Below the pieces are notes generated by a model, which worked only from the letters and a program-made list of their open reading frames with translations, ran no database searches and had not been told where the DNA came from. From Blakeslea trispora (lineage: Eukaryota > Mucoromycota > Mucoromycetes > Mucorales > Choanephoraceae): DNA of 64,000 nt. Positions 1 to 9,570 of this stretch are shown here, piece by piece (positions within the stretch are counted from its first letter, which is position 1; each line of letters starts with the position of its first letter). The stretch covers positions 62,001 to 126,000 of the forward strand of contig JAIWNE010000069.1 of assembly GCA_025331445.1 (NCBI GenBank). The letters run 5' to 3'. The position numbers were made by a program, and so were the translations under genes.

Positions 1-395
1 ACGAAAAAAAAAAGGGCAGCGAATTCAGCCCAGCAGCATATTTACCCTATTTTCGAATTTAAGATAAAAAAAAAAGGGTCATTCTGTGTGTACCCTAAAC
101 TCAAGCTTAAACCACTCTATCCTTTCAAGGGCATTTGTTTATTCCTTTCCTTCATTGGAATATGCTTATTAAATACATTAACAAAAGAAGAAGGATGAAT
201 ATGCTTCAATAACACTGACGAATAGAGGGAAAAAAAACCCAAGATTCAAACCAGATCATCCAATGGAAAAGATGCGTTTTCTTTGTCGGAGAAAAATAAT
301 GCTGCGTAAAGTGCATTTCTAAAATAAAAATGCTATGCCAGCCAATTATTACTATGAATTTGGTGTCAATATTTTTTTTTTTCTTTCAACTGAAA
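1..395. other. Intergenic/5' flank of RAD52
   Basis: AT-rich sequence with A-runs and no supported gene. The RAD52-like reading frame stays open upstream of 396 back to about 330, but that part is a T-rich stretch resembling a polypyrimidine tract (369-390). A short 5' exon or a leader intron could lie here; I could not define one. Confidence 0.5.
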
Positions 396-1837
396 ATGAA
401 AGAAGAGCCTTATACTGCTGAAGAGTACAAGAATATTACTGAGCAACTGAGAAAGAACTTGGGTCCAGAATGGCTTAACCAGCGTACCGGACCTAACGGA
501 AAGCTGACCTATATAGAAGGCAAAACAGCTATCAACATTGCAAACGAGATCTTTGGGTTCAACGGATGGAGTTCACAGATCAAAGAGACCACAGTAGACT
601 TTGTAAGCTATGTTTTCATTCTGTTTAGTCTATTTTGACCACTTAGGCCATCCCTAAATAATAATTAGGTTGATGTGAGTCCCGAAGGTAGAGTGAATAT
701 CGGTATCTCTGTTACTATCAAGATCACGTTAAAAGATGGAACGTTTCATGAGGTAAGAATGGAAATGTGGTCATAATATCTTGGTTAACCTCGATTTAAG
801 GATGTTGGCTATGGCTCTTCCGAAAATGCTAGGTCAAAAGCAAGTGCATTTGAAAAGGCAAGGAAACAGGCAGTAACGGATGCTACAAAGAGAGCTTTGC
901 GCTCCTTTGGAAACGCCCTTGGAAACTGTCTCTATGACAAAGTTTATCTCAACAGCATTGGCCAGATGGCTAAACCACAGGTATGTATAGAGTGTTGTTA
1001 TAAAAGATTGCTTACATAACATTCCATCTAGATCAAATTTACACCTCTGGGCCTATACCGTCATGATCAATTTGACGCCAAAAAAAAAGATCAACTTCAA
1101 ATACAGCAAGCTGAACAACAAAGACATCAACAACAAATAGAACTTCAACGACAGCGCCAACAGCATATGCTTGAAAACGAGAAATCTCAACAGCAACAGG
1201 CAACTCAGATCAAGCAGGAACAACCTTCTCTCAATCAAATCAGACTTCCATCAGCAAGCCATGAGCCATCGAATGAATCAAGTAGATCCAATGGCAAAGT
1301 CAACGGCAATAATAACAAGACGACACGCACGGATGAAGATAATAGACCTCATTATCTACTGCCTGAAGATAGCTTCTCTTATGGTAAATGCACTCGAATA
1401 CTTGTTGTTCAAAACTTGACATATTCTATAGAAGGAGATGATGAATTTTTTGTGCAAATGATTCAAGCAGAGGATGAACTTGATTTGGGTCTTAGTGTGA
1501 AAGATGAAATGTAGATATTTTTTTTTTGCTTTATTTTACACTATCCCAAATAACCATATTTCTTATTTGTAGAGAAGACCCAAATAGTAGTTCTTTTGTG
1601 CCAGCAAGAAAAACATCAGATTCACCAAAATCTGGTAAGTCATTTATAGAGTTGAATGACAAGTGTTTCTTAAAAAAAAAATTTTTATATGATGTAGTAC
1701 CAGATACTATTGGTGGTAAAAGGTAAACCAAAAAAAAAGAATTAATCTGATAATTAACTCACAAACATCAATTTAGAGAACCGCCATTATCAGATCTTCG
1801 CGATCAAACGGACAAGCGACAAAGGGTATCTCAATAA
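396..1837 (+). CDS. RAD52: DNA repair protein RAD52
   Basis: Homologous-recombination mediator that anneals single strands and loads Rad51; nuclear. Seven exons, 396-602, 669-752, 801-980, 1032-1510, 1573-1634, 1698-1722 and 1777-1837, join without frame conflict to 365 aa. The N-terminal about 170 residues carry the conserved Rad52/Rad22 DNA-binding fold: YTAEEY start, [56 protein letters not shown] (given here in pieces of the fold, seen directly). The C-terminal half is Q-rich (residues ~180-215) and low complexity, as expected for the poorly conserved Rad51/RPA-binding region. I chose ATG 396 because it precedes the conserved core directly and upstream in-frame sequence is T-rich. Exons 5-7 are small and less certain; if exon 4 were not spliced the protein would stop at 1514 instead. 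Confidence 0.9.
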
Positions 1838-2202
1838 GTACCTAATGATCCATCTATATACATAAACATGCACTATGTTCATACCCTCTCTCTCTCTCTT
1901 TCTCTCTGAGATTGACATGATAAACACAAGCACTGCTATTTTTCCTCCTTTTTCTTTAACCCCTTTCTTTCCTTTTATTGACACAAAATGGTACCATCCT
2001 TAAACTCTAAAAACTATAAGCTTAAATGTTGATTTCATTTACATTGGGAGAATACACCTTGAAAAACAAAAAAAAAAGTTGTTATTCGGAGTTGTCGTCT
2101 TACTCCTTAAAACAAAGAGTGAATTTTGCTGACCTCTAATAAATTTTTCTTTCCCTTCTTCTTCTTCTCTTTTTCTTTCTTATTGTTTTCCTCACTATTT
2201 CT
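1838..2202. other. Intergenic between RAD52 and Cu-ATPase
   Basis: Pyrimidine-rich CT repeat at about 1887-1910 and a long CT/T-rich stretch (2140-2195) directly before the ATPase start codon, typical of fungal core promoters or 5' leaders. No gene seen. Confidence 0.6.
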
Positions 2203-5200
2203 ATGAGTAACACATCCAAGGTGACTCGTCTGCCTGTAGAAGGTATGACTTGCCAGTCATGTGTTCGTGCCATTACAAATGCATTGTCTTTACTGGAAGG
2301 AGTAGAGCAAGTGAACGTCAATCTAGAAGCAGCAGAAGCCCTGATCACCCATACAGCTTCTATTACTTATATTCGGCTGAAAGAGGCTATTGAAGATTGT
2401 GGGTTTGATGTGATGATATCAACAGAGACACTTGGTGTCTTGGGCATGACCTGTCAATCTTGTGTTCGGTCCATCCGAGGTGCCCTTTCTGACCTGCATG
2501 GTTTGATTCAGGTCGATATCAGTCTTGAGCAAGAAGAGGCATTCGTTGTCTACGATCCATTGGTTACCCAATTAGCTGTCATCATAGAGACAATCGAGGA
2601 TTGCGAATTTGATGTGATGAATAAGGTAGAAGATCACCAAGGTAAATAACAAACATACACAAAGAAAGAAGAAAATCAAAATTAACAATTTCAAAATAGC
2701 AACCGATTATGTAAAGCCCGTTGAAATTTTGTCGTTCGAGGAAAACAAGTTGGAGACAACACCTATGACTACTATTCAGCTAGAGGTTCGGGGAATGACT
2801 TGTGCATCTTGTGTAACCAGTGTTGAAAAGGCCCTCAAGTCTCATACAGCAGTGACTCATGTGAGCGTCGCTCTATTAGCCGAAAGGGCAACCGTCTCAT
2901 TTGATGCTTCTCTCATTCAACCCGAAATGATAGCTCAGATAGCCTCTGATGCAGGCTTTGAATCCAAAGTGATTCAGCGCAAGCAAGACGATCTATTGCA
3001 GCTTCAAGTGTATGGCATGACTTGCGCCAGTTGTGTCGGTAGTATCGAGCGCGGACTCAGACAGTTGGAGGGTGTGCTTGATGTCTCTGTAAACTTGATG
3101 ACAGAAACAGCTAAAATCCAATTTGACGTGCATCAGACGAGTCCGCGTGCGATTGTTGAAACGATTGAATCACTTGGATTCAATGCTATCTTGGCTAGTA
3201 AAACAAGAGATACACAGCTTGAGAGTCTGTCAAAAGTACGTGAAATTCAAGAATGGAAAGCAGCTCTGATCGAATGTCTCTTTTTTGCCATCCCTGAATT
3301 CTTTGTGGCTATGATACTGCCCATGTTTAGCTGGAGTCATTTGGTGACAGAGATCCCCATCTTTTTACCTGGCCTCTATTTAATGCAGATCACACAGCTT
3401 CTGCTGGCTCTACCAGTTCAGTTTGGTGTAGGTCAACGATTCCTGCGTTCAGCTCTAACCTCTCTCTGGCATGGATCACCCACCATGGATGTTTTGGTGG
3501 CCATCTCAACCTTGGCTGCCTTTTCCTTCTCCATCTTGTCTATGCTTCATGGTATCGCGATTCGCTCAGCTACTCCTCCTGCTGTCTTTTTTGATACATC
3601 CACCATGTTGATCACCTTTATTGTCTTGGGTCGCTATTTGGAGAATAAGGCCAAGGGAAAATCATCTTCTGCTCTATCCAAATTGATGTCTTTGGCTCCA
3701 TCCACTGCCTTGATGGTTACTGTGGATGAGAATCATGTGGTCTTGACAGAAAAAAAGATTCCTTCCGAATTGATTGCTGAACATGATTTGCTCAAGTTGG
3801 TACCCGGCGACAAAGTACCTGCAGATGGTGAGGTCTTTTCAGGTTCAACCACCATTGATGAGAGCATGGTGACAGGTGAAGTCGATGCTGTACCTAAACA
3901 AATAGGCGATACAGTCATTGGCGGTACAGTGAATGGATTAGGCACTTTCATTATGAAGGCCACTCGTGTTGGCTCTGATACAGCCTTGAGTCAAATTGTC
4001 AAATTGGTTGAAGATGCTCAGGTCAGCAAGGCACCCATTCAAGGCTTTGCTGATTATGTGGCTGGTTTTTTTGTTCCTACCGTTATCTTGTTGGGTTTGA
4101 CTACGCTCGTTGTTTGGATTGTGCTAATTCAAGTGTTGGGAGTAGACCGAATGCCTGCCTCTTTGCAAAAAGACATCAACGCAGGAGGTGAGGGTGGGTG
4201 GTTCTTTGTATGTCTTAAGCTATGCATCAGTGTGATTATTGTAGCCTGTCCTTGTGCTCTTGGTTTGGCTACACCAACTGCTGTCATGGTAGGTACGGGT
4301 GTAGGAGCTGAACATGGTGTCTTATTTAAAGGTGGTGCTGTTCTGGAGAACGGACAGGCAGTCAACAAGGTCGTATTTGACAAGACAGGAACATTGACAT
4401 GTGGTCAACTTGAGTTAGTCAAGGCCATGGCTTGGAGCCGAAAAGAAGATGAACGTACCTCTATGCTTATTTTGGCAGCTCTAGCTGAATCCTGCAGTGA
4501 ACATCTCTTGGGCCGTGCTGTTGTATCGTATGGTAAACAGTTGACTGGCCTAGAAGTTTTGGACACGTTGGCTTCTGTTCAACAGTTTACCAGCGTCACA
4601 GGCTTTGGTATCTCTTGCGATATTTCGTTACATTCACAATTGCCCAAGACCATGGTACCCACAGCACGTAGTTCACTTGAACCTTATTTCAACAAGACAT
4701 CTACCGTGGTGATCGGTAACAAACGATGGCTCGAAGAACACCATGGTATTGGTCTATCGGACGAACAAGACCAAGTCTATCAATCTCAAGGTGCTCTTGG
4801 CTATACCTGTGTTCTGATTGGTATTGATGGTGTTGCCTCTGGCTTTATCTCTCTGTCTGATGTTGTGAAGCCTGAAGCTAAGCAAGTGATTGCTACTTTG
4901 CACAAGATGGGTATTCAAACAGCCATGGTAACGGGAGATAATGAATTGACAGCTCAATGTATTGCAGATCAACTCGGTATTAAGGAAATACATGCTGGTA
5001 TTTCTCCCAACGGCAAAACTCAAATCATCAAACAAATGCAAGAGCAACAGATTCCCTCTAAACCATCTGTCTGGTCCTGGCGATCATGGTGGCCCAAGAT
5101 ATCTCGACAACATGCTTACCTTCCAATCCATCAAGAAAATGGTGCACAACGAAAGACAGTCGTGGCCATGGTAGGTGATGGTATTAACGATTCACCTGCT

Positions 5201-5650
5201 CTTGTTGCTGCTCATCTGGGTATTGCCCTGTGTAGTGGTACAGATATTGCGATGGAAGCAGCTGATGTTGTGTTGATGCGTAACCATCTCAGCGATGTGG
5301 TAGCTGCGCTAGATCTATCCAAAATGATATTTCAACGTATTCGTCTGAATTTGATTTGGGCTTGTATATATAACATGATAGGCATTCCATTGGCGATGGG
5401 GTTGTTCTTGCCTTGGGGATACAAGTTGCATCCAATGATGGCAGGTATGGCGATGGCAGCTAGTTCGACGAGTGTCGTTGTGAGTAGTTTAGCCTTGCGA
5501 TGGTCTTGGAAGAAACGACCTTTGATGAGCAAGAAGCAAGAAAAACGTCATGATGTTCAAGTATCTATGATCTATGATACAGAAGACATTGAAATGGAAT
5601 TGCGTTCATCTTTTGATGAAACCCATGGTTTACTTGGTAGACAAACATAA
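2203..5650 (+). CDS. CCC2: Copper-transporting P-type ATPase (CCC2/ATP7-like)
   Basis: P1B-type ATPase that moves Cu(I) into the late secretory pathway to load multicopper oxidases; Golgi membrane by family. Two exons (2203-2641, 2700-5650; 58-nt GT-AG intron) give 1129 aa. Four heavy-metal-associated domains are visible: GMTCQSC twice on exon 1, GMTCASC twice on exon 2. Then come membrane helices, the TGE actuator motif, the CPC ion-path motif (VACPCALGL), the phosphorylation site DKTGTLT, and GDGINDSPAL. Late helices hold the Cu(I) residues YN (in CIYNMIGIP) and MxxSS (MAMAASS). Oddity: the nucleotide-binding signature normally SEHPLG reads SEHLLG (codons near 4496-4513), so the His is kept and the Pro is lost. 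S. cerevisiae Ccc2 has two HMA domains, animals usually six; four is intermediate. It converges on adenosine kinase with 211 bp between stops. Confidence 0.95.
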
Positions 5651-5861
5651 TCTGTACACCTCAACACATTTGTAAATAAAAACTTTAGAATTGATTATAA
5701 AACTGTATATTTTGGTGTTGAACTATGATACAAAGAAAAAGACATATCCGCGTATAAGGGGATATACTTTTTTTAAAACTATATATAAATAAAGGTGTTG
5801 AAGCCCAATTCCTTTTCTTTTCCCTTTTCAATTGGAAATTCTAACGATTGTTTTTTTTTGT

Positions 5862-6953
5862 TTAGAAAGAAGGAATGTTGGTTCTTTCTTCCATAGGGGG
5901 GTAGGTAGGACCAACACGCTTGATGACAATGTTGGCAAGGTAGTGACCAGCTTGAACACAACGAGCAGGATCAGTGACACCTTGAGCGTACAGACCCATG
6001 AAACCACCACAGAAAGCGTCACCGGCACCGTTGGTATCAACAATGTCAGCACTGTCTACCTTGATAACGGGGTAGACATGAGATTCTTCACCACAAGCAG
6101 TAACAGTGGCATCAGCACCTTGAGTGATGACAACAAGACGAGGCTTGCTGTTACCCTTCTCAAGTTGAGACAACTTCTTGGCAATCTCTTGAACATCATC
6201 TGTGTTCCAGCCAGCGACCTTGGAGTAGGTACGGGCTTCATCTTCGTTACCAAAGAGGATATCGGTGTTCTTGATGACAGAGTCAAGACGTTCTCTGAAG
6301 AATTGAGACAAGAAAGGAGCACTCAAGTTGAGAGCGAAAGTCTTGTTGTTCTCAGCAGCATGTTGAGAGACCAAGAGGGCAGATTGGTAACCGCCATCGT
6401 GAGTGACAAAGAAACTACCCATGTAGTAGTACTTGGCTTCTTCAACCAACTTCCAGTTTTCAGGCTTTTGAAGGAAAGAAGCTTGGAACTTTTCAGCAGC
6501 AGCCAAGTTGGCAACAAGAGAACTAATGGATATTAGAAATGACGCGATATCTCTAATAAGAAAAAAAAAGACTTACCGGTTGTTACCAGTGATCAAGACA
6601 GCACAAGTACCAGTAGGAGCATCATGAGTGATTTCGTAGTTGGTGTATAAACCATCAGCCTTGGCAGCTTCACCCATGACTTGACCAAACTTATCATCTG
6701 AAGCACAACCCATGTAAGCAGTGGAGTTGGGGGGCAAGAAGTATTGAGCACCACGAGCAGTGTTTTGAGCAGCACCACCAGCAACATAGGCAACTTCATA
6801 GTTGTCGACAATTTCCTTGTACAAAGGTTGGTGGGTGGCGTCAGCCAAGATAGCATCATTGGCCTTCAAGTTGTATTTTTCCAAAAGATCTTGAGATGGC
6901 TTACATTGGATATCCAATAAAGGATTTTCCATGGCGAGTAAAGTGTAAGGCAT
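5862..6953 (-). CDS. ADO1: Adenosine kinase
   Basis: Phosphorylates adenosine to AMP with ATP; purine salvage and removal of adenosine formed in the methyl cycle; cytosol/nucleus. Two exons on the minus strand (6953-6577, 6522-5862) with a 54-nt GT-AG intron give 345 aa, the normal family length. Visible PfkB-family signatures: GGAAQNTARGAQY near residues 59-71 (ribokinase signature 1) and DTNGAGDAFCGGF near the C-terminus, with the catalytic Asp of GAGD. The start MPYTLLAMENPLLDI matches the usual N-terminus. A 234-residue open frame on the opposite strand (5832-6536) is a shadow of this gene. Confidence 0.96.
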
Positions 6954-9040
6954 TTTTGATGATAAGGATGAAAAGAGATGAAGGAAGAAGAAAATCGATT
7001 TACAATCGACGTGTTTCAGCCCAAAATAACAAAATAGATTTCGTGACTGCTTAGTCTATAAGCTTATTTTTTTTCTCCCTTACAATAGGGGCTTGAAACC
7101 AAAGCAGTAAATTTGGCTCAAGTAAAGAGATGCTTATAACAGCCAATAGAATGCGAGACAGATAAGGGTTGGTATGTATGGAGTAATCCGAACAGTTGGA
7201 CACAAAAGTTTAAGAAGGATATAGTTGGATCGTATTGTTTTTCATACATCACTCCCCTATAGGTATGCTGACAGCCTCATTCAATGAAAGGTTATTGTAT
7301 GAGCATCCTACCGATAATATAAATCGCGAAAAATTATACAGCACCAAACCTATTTCACCACGCCAACGTCGATTTTAAGCCATTTCAGAAAAAGAATCGA
7401 GCTTTTCTTTTTACGACTCAAATCATTTTCTTATGAAGTCGAAAGATTGTCACCTTTTCCACGTATATTTTCAAGCTTTTTTTCTGAGAAGAAGAATTTC
7501 AAGTCCCTGAATAACCTTTTGATTTTTATATGTTTTCATCACTTTTATCTTTCTCTTTTACCTACGTTCTCATATATTTTAATTTTTTTTTTTTTCCAAG
7601 TCGCTAATTATTTTCTTGATTTTATATGATTTCAACATTTTCGGTTTTCACATATTTTTTTTTAACTAAAGGAATACTTGTTTCCATAGATTGAATTAAA
7701 TTCAGTGCAAACATTTTTATCAATGCGATGGCAGTCTCTCTTTTGCAGATAGATGTTTCTTACTAGCTATAACCATTTTAGTCAGTTCTTGGTATGCAAA
7801 AGCAAGTCAGAGCATGAAATCAATTCATCATGAAAGTGATATTTTTATTGAAATCTAAGGATTGTCCCCTTTTCATGTACTTTTCGAATATAGTTATCTT
7901 TTTGACTACATCTCATTCTTTTCAAGAAAATAACTGAATTCATCACCCTTTTTTTTCTTGGTTGAAGCGTACCTTTGAAGATAGTCTGGAGCCACTGTCA
8001 TCTCTGATTGAATCAACCTAAATATATGGATTGCACCTTCAGCTTGCGATAAGGTCTTTTATCACTTGATTTCATTGAAGACAATACCTTTACCGTCCAA
8101 ATAACAACACCTAGCTGAAATCACATCAGATTTACTCGAGATCAATCCTATCAATGACAAAATGGAATCCAAAGGTAAAGCTACTAGTAGGAGTTATCAG
8201 TTTTAGTCGAAAGGATACGCCATCGTTGTCAACATTTTTTCCGGTAATAAATTTAAGTTGATTTACATATCAACAGCACTTTGGATGATCAAAGGTTCTT
8301 CAGAAAGTATCATGTTATTTGAGAGGTAAGCAACTCTGTTGTAGACAGCATCAAAAGCTAGTTGGATTTTTTTTTATTGTTTGGGAAATAAAGACGTATT
8401 ATGATGGATCTATTTGAGGAGTGAATTTTGGATTATTGTTAGCATTGACCGAAAATATTGATGGTTGTTGATGAAGTACTTATTTCGATGAATATGTACG
8501 ATCATCGCTTGTCTTTATGAGAAAAGTAAACGGTTTACTCATTTATAGCCTACAGTCAATCTTTCTGTTCCTCTTTTATGACTTCCCAACCAGGCATGCT
8601 ATTTCACCATTAAGTCCAATATCTATTTCAAAGCTTTTGTAATCGTTTGTTTATACTGTTGATTTGCCTAGTCTCAAGATTGGATTCTAATGTTCAAGAC
8701 CAACAGTCCTTAAAAGAGACTATCAAGCATTTCATCCTAATTAAGTGAGAGTCATTAGCTGAAGAAAAAATAACGATTTGGTAAGAATTGTAGTTATCTC
8801 TCTCTCTTTTTCCTTTTGACTTCCTTTGAGTATGCATTTATTCCTTTCTTCCTTTTCGAACTTTTCTCTAGTATCACTCATAATCTTACACTTGTATCTA
8901 GCTTATTCTTATCATCCACTGCAAAAGGCTTTTACAGATAAAGCAGGCATCACACAATTAACAACTTGTCTTTGTTTACGTATCAAAGTAATGTATCTGC
9001 CGATTATTGTTAAATCAAAGGAAAGAAAATTAGCCGAGAG
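6954..9040. other. Gene-poor AT-rich interval
   Basis: Upstream region of adenosine kinase followed by AT-rich DNA with many T-runs. Short open frames (7447-7629, 8826-9059) have biased low-complexity translations and no recognisable domain. No gene supported. Confidence 0.6.
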
Positions 9041-9360
9041 CGGAGATTACACGCATTGACCAGCAATTTTGATGGTTGGACAAGTGTCATGATAATCAAT
9101 GCTTTTTTAAAATGGAGTTCATAAGTCAGTGAAGCAAAAGGCAGAGAAAGCCATTTTACTTCTTTGCTTTCTTTCCTCTTCTTTTCTTGCTCTTTCTCTC
9201 TCTCTTCTTTTCTTTTTGTTCAAAAGATAACAGGGGGGTAGAAAAGAAGTCAAGGTGTGGGAAAACAATAAAAAGACAGTCCCAAAGGATCGGCAGACAA
9301 ATTTCAGCAGTCCAAACCAACATGTGATTGAGTGCTGTCAAAAAGGTATAAAAAGGCTTC
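9041..9360 (+). promoter_or_regulatory. Shared upstream module, copy 1 (TATA at 9347)
   Basis: This stretch aligns with 39167-39470. Block A (9041-9122) shares CGGAG, TGACCAGCA, ATGGTTGGACA, GTGTCA, ATAAT and GGAGTTCATA in the same order. A pyrimidine-rich middle follows. Block B (9306-9356) shares AGCAGTC, CATGTGAT and the 17-mer GCTGTCAAAAAGGTATA, then a TATA box (TATAAAAA, 9347-9354). Distance from CGGAG to TATA is 306 bp here and 282 bp in copy 2. Homology is seen directly; that this is a promoter is inference from the TATA and from the abrupt loss of similarity about 45 bp downstream. It could instead be the 5' end of a dispersed mobile-element family. Confidence 0.6.
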
Positions 9361-9390
9361 GTTTTTCGCCTTCTTTTCTTCTTTTTTTCT

Positions 9391-9570
9391 TTATCCATTT
9401 AAGATGAACGGGATGGTCGTTCTCTATAGGCATGTGTCATGACACCTCTGCTGAGTTTGTTGGGCTAAGGGGACAAGATGAACGGGATGTGCGTTCTCTA
9501 TAGGCATGTTAATAATACCTCTGCTGAATCTGTTGGGGTTAGGGGAGAAGGGGGCACTTGGTGCCCTTTT
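9391..9570 (+). ncRNA. Candidate non-coding transcript downstream of module copy 1
   Basis: Sequence beginning about 45 bp after the TATA box, visibly richer in G and C than its flanks. It holds two diverged tandem copies of a 74-bp unit (9401-9474 and 9475-9548) and then a perfect hairpin (GGGCAC-TTG-GTGCCC, 9552-9566) followed by TTTT. This resembles a small structured RNA with a hairpin/T-run end, but no known RNA family was recognised (not U1-U6, U3, SRP or RNase P by the motifs I know). Inference only. Confidence 0.3.
9401..9548 (+). repeat. Tandem duplication, two 74-bp units
   Basis: Unit 1 at 9401-9474 and unit 2 at 9475-9548 both begin AAGATGAACGGGATG and share GTTCTCTATAGGCATGT, ACCTCTGCTGA and a TGTTGGG..AGGGG end, with scattered substitutions. 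Confidence 0.9.

Noticed and set aside
330..395. N-terminal extension of RAD52 (22 codons)
   Set aside because: Encodes a Phe run from a T-tract and is not conserved; ATG 396 fits the family better.
5832..6536. 234-codon plus-strand frame
   Set aside because: Antisense shadow of adenosine kinase exon 2.
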